Virus record (IMG/VR): IMGVR_UViG_3300005548_000487
Location: 1-28,296 of that record
Source: a virus
Strand: one strand, 5' to 3'
Length of the DNA stretch: 28,296 nt
Of the stretch, positions 1 through 6,747 are shown in pieces (position 1 is the first letter of the stretch; each line of letters opens with the position of its first letter). The notes under the pieces are model-generated. The model worked only from the letters and a program-made list of their open reading frames with translations, was not told where the DNA came from and ran no database searches. A program made the position numbers and the translations under genes.

Positions 1-327
1 TCAGTGGGCAGTCTCGTATACCAGCGCGCTATTCGGATAGGTGCCGCCCTGCAGGTGCGTGTTCTTGAAGATCACATTATCGCACACGCCAGTGCCGCGA
101 TTGGTATTACCGCCGAGGAACGAGGATTCCCAGAACATTGAGTTTTGCAGGATGGTGTACGGGTATGTTGCCTGCGAACCGTCACCATTGGGACCAGCGG
201 TGTTCGAGCCGATCACGAAAGTGTTACGTCCAGTGTTGTTAAGGGTGAAATTACAATTGTACATGAACATGCCGATGATATAATTGTTGTCCTTAAAGAA
301 CGGACCCTGAGCATTAGCGCTCAGCAC
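1..327 (-). CDS. C-terminal part of beta-helix tailspike, separated by a frameshift
   Basis: This 108-codon open frame ends with TGA at positions 3-1 and is the displaced C-terminus of the tailspike gene to its right. It is rich in Asn, Gly, Thr and Phe with short strand-turn repeats, as in a right-handed beta-helix, and continues the pattern seen just before the frameshift. A single -1 shift at the G7 run (363-369 on the plus strand) joins the frames through residues reading GGAWSYGGIAEN into VLSANAQG. The GTG at 327 has no convincing ribosome binding site, so independent translation is doubtful. I infer that it is translated only as part of the fused product, or is lost if the frameshift is fixed. 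Calling it part of the tailspike is fairly safe; its expression is uncertain. Confidence 0.6.
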   Translation of the reverse strand: MLSANAQGPFFKDNNYIIGMFMYNCNFTLNNTGRNTFVIGSNTAGPNGDGSQATYPYTILQNSMFWESSFLGGNTNRGTGVCDNVIFKNTHLQGGTYPNSALVYETAH

Positions 328-2132
328 GGTAATATTCTCAGCGATTCCCCCGTAGCTCCACGCCCCCCCAAGACATTGATGTTGTTGCTGTTATAATATT
401 GGAAGGTGTCGGGGTGAAGTTGGGAGGTGGGCGGGATCGTCTGAAGCGTGACATTCCGCGAATAAAGCACATTCTGGATGAAGTTGCGCCCGCATAGCGG
501 CACAGAGACGTTGACGGTCGAGCGCGTCCCTCGGAAGGTGCTGCCATAGTTATTGTAAACGCCGCCTCGCACCCAAGCAGTGACGTTGCCGTGATTGAAC
601 GGGAAGTCCTGTGCGAGCCACGTCGCGCCGCCATCGAAGGAGCAATCTTCGAAATAGCCCGAGGACCCCGATATACCAGTGGCCTGAATGCCACTCAGCG
701 AAACGCCCTTTACGTGAAAGAGCTTCGTTCCCATGCCGGAGCTGTTCGAACTCGTGAAGACGCAATCACTCGGTTGAAGGCCGGGAAGTGCGCTCAATTT
801 CATTGCCCGGAACGTCGTTGCGCGCGTTGAAGAGGTGGAAAATGCGAGGTTCGTTCCGCCCGTACAGACAAGCTCCAAATCGCCATAATTGTGTCCCGAA
901 CCAGACGGAGAGAACGAGGCGATCGCCTGCTCCATCGTCGCCTTGGGATGATCCTTGTCCAGGCCGCTATTGCCGCTGGAGCCATTGGCTCCAAAATAGC
1001 GCTTGGTTCGCGTGAGTGTACCATTAGCATTGGTCGTGAATTTGAATGCCTGCCTATAATCATTGTAGGCGTTCTGTAGTACGCGCGGCTTGCCGTTTTT
1101 TGGCCACGCCACGATTCGCATGCACCGGACAGTTTCGGAGGAGTATCCGTCAGCCCACTTTGACGGGTCGATACGAACAGGGAAGCCCCAGAAATTCTCG
1201 GCCGAATTATATTGCGCGGTGATAGTGATCCAGGGCCCTTCATCGCAGGCCACTGTTACCTTCTCCATGCCGAACAATGGATGGTTGGCGTCAAAATCGC
1301 CGAGCGGCCCGGTATGATAAGCATGGATCCAGAGGATGTAAGGGCTGTCGAGTTCGAAGAATGGCGGCTCCTCCACATAGCAGGTTGGCGAAAAATTATA
1401 GCCAACGTTGGTGGATGTACCGCGCTGCGCCGTGACCGACACGCCGTTGACGGCTGTCGTCGGCGCGGTCCATCCGGTGCCTGGGACGACTGTCTGGATC
1501 CCGGATATAGAATTGACCATGAAGTCGAAGACCGCAAGGTCGGCGGTCGTAGTGCCATCTGTTACCCGCACGGTCACGCCGCTGAAGCTACCCGAGATCG
1601 ACGTGTTGAGCGTAACGGTTGCCTGGTTCCCACTGGAGAGAAGGGCGACTGACGACCCGGAAGGCGCATTGATCAGCGATGGGGTATAAGCTCCGGTCCC
1701 ACCGTCAAAGCTGACGATGAAGGATATTGCGTCGCCCTGATTGGCAATGGTGATAGGCGTTCCGTGGATCGCCAGCGGGATAGCCGGCGCGTCCTGAATG
1801 ATATCGGTAGGAGCGGTGTAGACGAAGGGGGACTGTCCGTCACCGTTAACGGCCGCAACGCCGAGCCGGAGCTTCTTGCTGATCTGCCCGGCTGCCAGAA
1901 CCAAGGTAACGGCATTGGCTCCTGTTAAATCGGACCAGATTGCAAAGTCCGGCGCATCGGCCGTTTGCCACTGATAGGCGTAGCCGGCGATCAGGGATTC
2001 AGACGAGGTCCAGGTTCCGTTCGCCCCGGTGAGCGTCTGGCCACTGATGGCCGAGCCCGAGAGGGTCGGCTGAGCGGTATTCACCGCATAGTCCCGCCTA
2101 CCGATATGACCGCGAAAGTTGAGACGCGACAT
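321..2132 (-). CDS. Tailspike or receptor-binding protein with Ig-like and beta-helix regions (frameshifted at its 3' end)
   Basis: The start chosen is the ATG at 2132, which overlaps the upstream stop as TAATG and follows GGGGATAGG. The open frame gives about 603 residues. Residues 15-200 contain Ig/fibronectin-like segments with motifs such as TLSGSAISGQTLTG and a YQWQ core, as seen in adhesin-like phage proteins. A middle domain with many Trp and Tyr follows, and from about residue 370 the sequence becomes a Gly/Ser/Asn-rich repetitive pattern typical of a parallel beta-helix. Its likely role is receptor recognition or capsule degradation at the virion tip; no catalytic residues are recognised. 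The frame runs into a stop at 321, while the coherent continuation lies in the -1 frame after a run of seven G. With the shift the product would be about 710 residues. The fold is inferred by pattern, not by alignment. Confidence 0.7.
   Translation of the reverse strand: MSRLNFRGHIGRRDYAVNTAQPTLSGSAISGQTLTGANGTWTSSESLIAGYAYQWQTADAPDFAIWSDLTGANAVTLVLAAGQISKKLRLGVAAVNGDGQSPFVYTAPTDIIQDAPAIPLAIHGTPITIANQGDAISFIVSFDGGTGAYTPSLINAPSGSSVALLSSGNQATVTLNTSISGSFSGVTVRVTDGTTTADLAVFDFMVNSISGIQTVVPGTGWTAPTTAVNGVSVTAQRGTSTNVGYNFSPTCYVEEPPFFELDSPYILWIHAYHTGPLGDFDANHPLFGMEKVTVACDEGPWITITAQYNSAENFWGFPVRIDPSKWADGYSSETVRCMRIVAWPKNGKPRVLQNAYNDYRQAFKFTTNANGTLTRTKRYFGANGSSGNSGLDKDHPKATMEQAIASFSPSGSGHNYGDLELVCTGGTNLAFSTSSTRATTFRAMKLSALPGLQPSDCVFTSSNSSGMGTKLFHVKGVSLSGIQATGISGSSGYFEDCSFDGGATWLAQDFPFNHGNVTAWVRGGVYNNYGSTFRGTRSTVNVSVPLCGRNFIQNVLYSRNVTLQTIPPTSQLHPDTFQYYNSNNINVLGGRGATGESLRILPC
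363..369 (-). repeat. G7 homopolymer at the tailspike frameshift
   Basis: Seven consecutive C on the plus strand (G on the coding strand) lie in the only interval where the two tailspike frames can be joined, between a TAA in the downstream frame (391-393) and the TGA ending the upstream frame (321-323). The coding strand reads TTGGGGGGGCG. One extra G, or a -1 ribosomal slip, would restore a single frame. A shorter G5 tract (347-351) is in the same interval. Confidence 0.75.
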
Positions 2133-2821
2133 TAGCCTATCCCCAAAAGCATTGCATTTCCGCCATGGGAGGTCACTCCACCCGTGACAGGGTCCCAAAT
2201 GGCCAGCGTGTCTGCAGTCCAGTTGACCGATGAGCCGAGCCCGAACGTGCCCGGATCTTCGGTCACAGACGCAAGCGCGGTCTTCCATGCGGTCCCCACG
2301 CCGATCGAGCTGCTGTTTGCGCCAGCGGTACCGGTGAAGTTCGTATAACCGCTCGGTCCGCTGTTGATCGCCGTGGCGGCGTTGACCGCAGCCCCCGCGA
2401 GCCACAAATAGTCCTGTGTGCCACCAAATGAGGTATTCGAGGGCGGATCTGCGGTTGCGCTGGTGCCAGCCGAAACATTCACGCCTGCGCGGTTGATCGT
2501 GCCGCTGTTTGGCATCGGCACCGAATAGGCATGCGCGGTATAGGTGGAGGCCGGGCTGAACGTGAACTGCGGATTTGTCTCAGCGTTCGAAGCCGCCAGC
2601 GTGCTTTGCTGATAGAGTCCGAGAAAGACGCCGCCGGTATTGCCACCCTTGATCAAGGCCCATGTTCCGGGTGCCGTCACAGTCGTCACGTTCCGTACCG
2701 CCAATATCACCAATAGATAATCACCCGTCTGATGCGGCGACAGGGTGATGGTTGGGGTCGTAACGGTCGTGCCGGAGCTTGTGACCGTCGGCGTCGCGCT
2801 GCGGGGCGTCGGCGCCGTCAT
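2132..2821 (-). CDS. Hypothetical phage surface or tail protein, 229 aa
   Basis: I do not recognise a named family with certainty. The product begins with a Thr/Ser/Pro-rich stretch, then has alternating hydrophobic and polar residues rich in Gly, Thr, Ala and Ser with almost no Lys, as expected of a beta-sandwich virion protein. Motifs such as GDYLLVILAVRN and GTWALIKGG resemble the jelly-roll-like module often found beside phage tail fibres. It starts at the ATG that overlaps the preceding stop as TGATG (2823-2819), and its own stop overlaps the tailspike start as TAATG, so it is coupled on both sides. The position between lysis genes and tailspike suggests an adhesin accessory or structural component. 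No signal peptide or membrane segment is seen. Confidence 0.55.
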   Translation of the reverse strand: MTAPTPRSATPTVTSSGTTVTTPTITLSPHQTGDYLLVILAVRNVTTVTAPGTWALIKGGNTGGVFLGLYQQSTLAASNAETNPQFTFSPASTYTAHAYSVPMPNSGTINRAGVNVSAGTSATADPPSNTSFGGTQDYLWLAGAAVNAATAINSGPSGYTNFTGTAGANSSSIGVGTAWKTALASVTEDPGTFGLGSSVNWTADTLAIWDPVTGGVTSHGGNAMLLGIG

Positions 2822-3555
2822 CAGACGTTCGCCACGGTTTCGGCGGTGATGACGATCGAGGTCACCGCGCTGGAGATGGTGGCCGTCCAGTTGTTGTTGG
2901 CGGCGGACTGGACGGCGGCGCTGCCGGCGTCGGCGGAGAAGCCGACGGTGGCGCCGGCGGGCACGGCGAAAACGTAGCGGGTGGTGCCCGCGGTCGCGTC
3001 CTTGATCGTGATCGTCACGGCGGTGGCCGAGCTGTTGGTCATCACCAGCCGGTAGAGATCCTTGAACACGCCCGATCCGCCCGCGGTCACGATCGTGGTT
3101 TCGCTGGTGCCGGTGATGGTGGTCGTCTGGATCGCCTTCACCTCGCGCAGCGCCGGGATCGAGATGCGCTTGCCGAGCTTGTCGTGCAGCGCGTTGACCA
3201 CCTGACCATCCGCCACCGCCGTGGGATTGGCCGTTTTCGCAAGCCCGCCTTCGGTAACCGGCGCGAAACTGAGCGGATTGCCGGGCAGCGTCGCGCCGAT
3301 GATCGCGCCCGCCGCCGTCGGATCGACCTTCACGCCATTATAATAGAAGGCGACCTGCAGGCTGCCGTCGGTATCGGTGACGCCGCTGAGCGCGGCGCCG
3401 ATCGCGGCGGTGTTGGTGCCGACTGCGTCCAGCGAGGCTTTATCCTCGTTGGCGAGCGCGACGGGCTTGGAATTAACCGCATCGGCACGCCCATTGGGGT
3501 TCAGCGTCACCGGCTGCGGATTGTTCGAGATATCAGGTATGTTGAATGTGCTCAT
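2821..3555 (-). CDS. Phage surface protein with C-terminal beta-sandwich domain, 244 aa
   Basis: The ATG at 3555 is preferred to longer versions because it overlaps the spanin stop as ATGA and follows GGGAG. The N-terminal half carries the phrases PVTLNPNGRADAVNSKPVAL and EDKASLDAV, a pattern common in phage head or tail accessory proteins. The C-terminal half (about 150-244) has alternating beta strands, including TAVTITIKDATAGTTRYVF and an aromatic turn near NNNWT. This half resembles the C-terminus of the 365-residue protein encoded at 21390-22487, so both may carry the same beta-sandwich module. The likely role is virion decoration or fibre attachment, which is inference. The stop overlaps the next start by one base. 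Confidence 0.55.
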   Translation of the reverse strand: MSTFNIPDISNNPQPVTLNPNGRADAVNSKPVALANEDKASLDAVGTNTAAIGAALSGVTDTDGSLQVAFYYNGVKVDPTAAGAIIGATLPGNPLSFAPVTEGGLAKTANPTAVADGQVVNALHDKLGKRISIPALREVKAIQTTTITGTSETTIVTAGGSGVFKDLYRLVMTNSSATAVTITIKDATAGTTRYVFAVPAGATVGFSADAGSAAVQSAANNNWTATISSAVTSIVITAETVANV

Positions 3556-4061
3556 TGATGTGCTCCCAATTGGTGCTGCGCCGCGTACCAGGCCTGCCAC
3601 CCGATCAGTTCGATGGTGTTTTCCCCGCAAATCCGGGCATCTTCGCGAGGAATGAGGGTATCTGCGCCGGCGTCGTCAGCGCTGCCGGCGCCGCCGGAAA
3701 GACCGGGCAGACCGGGGCCGCCGGGGCGATCCGGATCGGCTGCGGCGGCGGGTGGCCGCAGGCGCATGGCGTCGTCAAAAGCAATAAGGCGGCTGCGCGT
3801 TTCATCCTGCACCTTTGCGGTTACGGTGATCTGATGGCTTTCGGTTTCGGCCTTGGTCTGGCTGGCGCGGGCGACCGCGAGCGCGCCCGCCTGGCGCCAG
3901 AGCGCGATATCGCTGGCATGCGCGGCGCGCTCGGCCGCCAGCGCGACATGCGCGCTATGCATGCGCAGCGTCTGCACGCCCGCGCAGAGCCCCGCGGCGA
4001 GCAGCCCCGCCCCCAGCGCCGGCGCGACGTAAGATGACAGCGGCAAAGGCAGCGCGATCAT
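3552..4061 (-). CDS. Inner-membrane spanin (Rz-like)
   Basis: The product (169 aa from the ATG at 4061) has an N-terminal membrane segment, VAPALGAGLLAAGLCAGVQT, followed by a long Ala/Arg/Glu-rich helical region and a Pro/Gly-rich C-terminus. This is the layout of an i-spanin, which spans the periplasm and, with an outer-membrane lipoprotein, fuses the envelope in the last step of lysis. The start overlaps the holin stop as ATGA. A second lipoprotein-like frame lies entirely inside it (3605-3805), the arrangement known from lambda Rz/Rz1. The longer reading frame back to 4211 is rejected because it covers the holin gene in another frame and is Arg-rich. Sequence similarity within spanins is low, so the call rests on architecture and position after holin and endolysin. 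Confidence 0.75.
   Translation of the reverse strand: MIALPLPLSSYVAPALGAGLLAAGLCAGVQTLRMHSAHVALAAERAAHASDIALWRQAGALAVARASQTKAETESHQITVTAKVQDETRSRLIAFDDAMRLRPPAAAADPDRPGGPGLPGLSGGAGSADDAGADTLIPREDARICGENTIELIGWQAWYAAQHQLGAHQ
3605..3805 (-). CDS. Nested outer-membrane spanin lipoprotein (Rz1-like)
   Basis: This 66-codon frame is embedded in the Rz-like gene in a different frame, with ATG at 3805 about 8-10 bases after an AAAGG-type ribosome binding site. The product starts MKRAAALLLLTTPCACGH: a positively charged start, a hydrophobic stretch, then Cys14/Cys16 that could be lipidated, followed by a Pro-rich mature part (PPPQPIRIAPAAP). Short, Pro-rich lipoproteins nested within Rz are the hallmark of Rz1. 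The lipobox is not perfect (TTPC or PCAC instead of LAGC), which is the main weakness. Its proposed partner is the inner-membrane spanin encoded by the overlapping gene. Confidence 0.65.
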   Translation of the reverse strand: MKRAAALLLLTTPCACGHPPPQPIRIAPAAPVCPVFPAAPAALTTPAQIPSFLAKMPGFAGKTPSN

Positions 4062-4327
4062 GGCACGCCCTCGCCGGAGCCAAGCCCCTCGCCCGCCGCC
4101 TTGGCCTTCGCGACCGCGGTTTCCTTGAGCGCGACGCCCGCGCCGCCGGCGGCCAGTATTCCCGCCGCGCCGATGCCGAAATCGGTGGGGCTGAACGGCT
4201 GGCGGTTGCACCAGATCGCCAGCCCCTGAAAGATGATGAAGGAAAAGCAGGTCAGCGCCCAGACGAGCCGCCCCAGCTCGACATGGTCATTATTGACGCC
4301 CTTCAGGAAATTGAGGTTCAGGCTCAT
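4058..4327 (-). CDS. Putative holin, two membrane segments
   Basis: The 89-aa product has two hydrophobic segments, roughly residues 20-40 (LVWALTCFSFIIFQGLAIW) and 48-67 (TDFGIGAAGILAAGGAGVAL), joined by a short polar loop, and a charged Lys/Glu tail. Size, topology and placement between endolysin and spanin fit a holin, which forms inner-membrane lesions and times lysis. Both ends overlap neighbours by four bases (ATGA), consistent with tight coupling in a lysis cassette. No family-specific motif is recognised. The XhlA-like protein two genes upstream could be a partner or an alternative lysis effector. Confidence 0.65.
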   Translation of the reverse strand: MSLNLNFLKGVNNDHVELGRLVWALTCFSFIIFQGLAIWCNRQPFSPTDFGIGAAGILAAGGAGVALKETAVAKAKAAGEGLGSGEGVP

Positions 4328-4773
4328 GCCGCGCCTCCGTCATATTGGTAGAAATTGCTGCCGTGCATCACCGCGCGCAGCGCCTTGCCGTAGCCGCGAT
4401 CGGTGGCGTAGACGCCGGTCAGCGCATCGGCGAAGCGGTCCGGATCGGGCAGCGCGACGCGCGCCCGCGCATAGACCGGCTTGTTGAGCAACGCGCCATG
4501 CGCATCGAAGGCTTCCGCGATCGATCCGAATTTGCGGAACGCGGCTTCGATGAAATAATCATGCCCGTCGCGATCCTGCTCGCGCGTGCGCACGGTGACG
4601 AAGGGATCGCCGGGCCGGGCCTTGATGCCGAACGGATTGTTCGATCCGGGCGGCATATGCCGGCCCCAACCGCTCTCCACCGCCCATTGCGCGAGGCTGA
4701 TCGAGGCGGGGATCCTCCACTTGCGCTCGGCTTCGCACGCGGCGGCGATGATCTCGGAGGGCGGCGTCGCCAT
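4324..4773 (-). CDS. Endolysin, glucosaminidase-type (GH73/FlgJ-like)
   Basis: The 149-aa product contains the segment SLAQWAVESGWG, with Glu32 the likely catalytic acid, followed by NNPFGIKA and a Tyr-containing C-terminal block (GVYATDRGYGKAL). This is the typical layout of the GH73 beta-N-acetylglucosaminidase domain found in FlgJ and phage lysins, which hydrolyses the glycan strands of peptidoglycan. The protein is essentially the catalytic domain alone, with no cell-wall-binding repeats and no signal peptide, so export would depend on the adjacent holin. ATG at 4773 lies three bases after the upstream stop, and the stop overlaps the holin start. Confidence 0.88.
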   Translation of the reverse strand: MATPPSEIIAAACEAERKWRIPASISLAQWAVESGWGRHMPPGSNNPFGIKARPGDPFVTVRTREQDRDGHDYFIEAAFRKFGSIAEAFDAHGALLNKPVYARARVALPDPDRFADALTGVYATDRGYGKALRAVMHGSNFYQYDGGAA

Positions 4774-4776
4774 GGC

Positions 4777-5133
4777 TCAACCCCCGATCATCTTGATGAT
4801 GGCGACGACGCCGCCGATGCCGAGCAGCGAGATCAGCGCATAGAGCGCGCGCGCCAGATTGGCCGCGCCCTTGCGCTGGTTATAATCGCTTTCGAGCGTC
4901 TCGATCCGCTTGTCGAGCGTCGCGATCAGGGCTTTGAGCTCTTCAAGCTTTTTGGGAATGTCCAAGGCGGTCAACGTCTGCAAAAGATTGGCATGTTCGT
5001 GGATCCGCTGGCGGATCGTCTTGATGTCGTCGCCCTGGCGCGCATTGTCCTTCGCGATCAGATCGATCTTGCCTTCGAGGCGCACGAGCGCGGCCTCGAT
5101 GTTGAACGGCGCGGGGGGGATGGTGTCGCTCAT
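4777..5133 (-). CDS. XhlA-like coiled-coil protein with C-terminal membrane anchor
   Basis: The 118-aa product is a predicted long coiled coil (about residues 10-85, heptad-like LxxLxxxI spacing with many Lys, Asp and Glu) ending in a membrane segment, LARALYALISLLGIGGVVAIIKMIGG. This layout is that of XhlA-type hemolysin or lysis accessory proteins, which act at the cytoplasmic membrane with the holin and lysin. The gene sits directly upstream of the endolysin and its start overlaps the tail fibre stop as ATGA. The assignment is by architecture and location; a structural role in the virion cannot be excluded. Confidence 0.6.
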   Translation of the reverse strand: MSDTIPPAPFNIEAALVRLEGKIDLIAKDNARQGDDIKTIRQRIHEHANLLQTLTALDIPKKLEELKALIATLDKRIETLESDYNQRKGAANLARALYALISLLGIGGVVAIIKMIGG

Positions 5134-6680
5134 ACGCCCACCACGATCCAGGGCATGGTCATCGGGCTGTTTTCGCCATTGACGAGCACCATGCTGCTAA
5201 GGCCCCAGCTATTCACGCCGCTATTGTCCTGAGCGGTCGTGCTGAGGGTGATCGCACCAGGGATCGGAATGGCGAACGAGGTGAAGGCCACGGGATAGGC
5301 CTGCGTTGTCGTCCCGTTCGCGGCCATCGCGGTTTGCCCCCATTGGATCATCCATCCGTTGGTAAGCTTGATATAGCCAGGATTGCCCAGGCTCTGGGCT
5401 GCGATCAGTGCGGCGCCCGATGCGCTCGTCAGCACGCGATTGCCGCTGTCATACAGCGCGGAGGCATTGAGTGAGCCGGAGCCCTTCTGACCGCCAGCCG
5501 GACTTCCGATCGTCGTGCCGTTCGCGCTGATCGAGAAATGCGAGGCCGCGCCGATCAGGAAGCTGTAGAAGTTGAAAGTACGATCGTAATAAAGACCGTC
5601 ATTGCTGTCGAAATTGATTAGTGGTGCGCCACTGTTGAAGTTTAGATAGAATTCCGGATCGGTGCCCGGCCTGACGACGCCGCTATTCGATTGCAGCGCG
5701 CCGCTGGCAACGACATTGCCGGTGCCATCGATATAGGCCTGGCGCGCGCCGTTGATATACCATTGGTGCAGGTTGTTCGCGCAATCATAGCTATAGGCGT
5801 CGTTCGCATCCGTCACGAAGGACGTGAAATTGAGATCTGAGGAAAGCCACGAGTTGGGATTGCCCCTGAACCGCAGCGTGCTGAGCCCGACATCGCCGTT
5901 CACATCCAGCGGGCGCGTCGGCGAGGTCGTGCCGATGCCGAGATTGCCGTTGGCCAGCCATGCGCCGCGCACCGTGCCGGCTGTGTAGAAGGCGAGATCA
6001 GCATCGCTGTAAAGCGCCATGCGGTTGCTCGGATCGGCTCCGATCAGCCCGCGCGCAACGCCGCCGGAATAGAAGCGGATATCGCTCCACGCATTGGCAG
6101 TCGGCCGGCTGATATTGACCATCTGATCGACGTCGTTGACGATCGTGAGCGGGCTATCGGGGCCGGCCGTGCCGAGCCCGAAATAGCCGTTGGAGGCGAA
6201 CCGCCCACGGAACAGGTTGTTGGTATAGAAATCGACTGCGCCGGCCCCTTGCGCGATCAGCCTGACGAGGCCGGCGCCGACATTGGTGATGTCGAGATTG
6301 CCGTTGGCGCCGCCGCCGCGGATCACGCGCGCATCATAGTCGCTGCCGCTCGTGGCATGCAGATCGACGATGCTGACGCCTTCGGCGGTTCGCGCGCCGC
6401 CGATTTCCAAGGCCACGCTACCCGTGGAGACGCCGTTGCCGGTCGTCACCGTCGCGCCGAACAGGCCCGAATAGTTCGCGATCGTCGCCGTTCCGGTGAC
6501 ATTGATGCTATCGAAATTTGCTGTTCCGGTGAAAACGGGTGAGGCGAGAAAGGCCTTGAGATCGGCCATCATCTGCCGCGCGCTGTTGTTGACGGCGGAG
6601 GGCAGCATGCCTTCGGACCAGTCGATGCCCGGCTTGGCGGTGTTGTTGGCGGGATTGGTATCCCAATCGTAAAGGCTCAT
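5130..6680 (-). CDS. Tail fibre protein with gp53-like C-terminal domain
   Basis: The 516-aa product begins with a motif typical of virion-attached fibre proteins, DWDTNPANNTAKPGIDWSEG followed by LPSAVNNSARQMMADLKAF. A long shaft rich in Gly, Asn, Thr and Asp follows, with repeated GNLGIGTTSPTRPLDVNG-type elements as seen in trimeric phage fibres. The C-terminus (about 430-516) contains GYIKLTNGWMIQWG and a Pro/Ile-rich continuation resembling the gp53-like tail fibre tip domain. The likely job is host attachment, with the N-terminus bound to the tail. It has a GGAG ribosome binding site and a 67-base gap to the upstream gene, the only sizeable gap in this part of the operon. The Asn-rich shaft has no chaperone motif that I can recognise. 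Confidence 0.82.
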   Translation of the reverse strand: MSLYDWDTNPANNTAKPGIDWSEGMLPSAVNNSARQMMADLKAFLASPVFTGTANFDSINVTGTATIANYSGLFGATVTTGNGVSTGSVALEIGGARTAEGVSIVDLHATSGSDYDARVIRGGGANGNLDITNVGAGLVRLIAQGAGAVDFYTNNLFRGRFASNGYFGLGTAGPDSPLTIVNDVDQMVNISRPTANAWSDIRFYSGGVARGLIGADPSNRMALYSDADLAFYTAGTVRGAWLANGNLGIGTTSPTRPLDVNGDVGLSTLRFRGNPNSWLSSDLNFTSFVTDANDAYSYDCANNLHQWYINGARQAYIDGTGNVVASGALQSNSGVVRPGTDPEFYLNFNSGAPLINFDSNDGLYYDRTFNFYSFLIGAASHFSISANGTTIGSPAGGQKGSGSLNASALYDSGNRVLTSASGAALIAAQSLGNPGYIKLTNGWMIQWGQTAMAANGTTTQAYPVAFTSFAIPIPGAITLSTTAQDNSGVNSWGLSSMVLVNGENSPMTMPWIVVGV

Positions 6681-6747
6681 CGGCCTGCTCCCTGGTCAAG
6701 GCATGTGATCGCGGCCGCGCGGGCGCTGCGTGCCGGGGGACGCGCGC

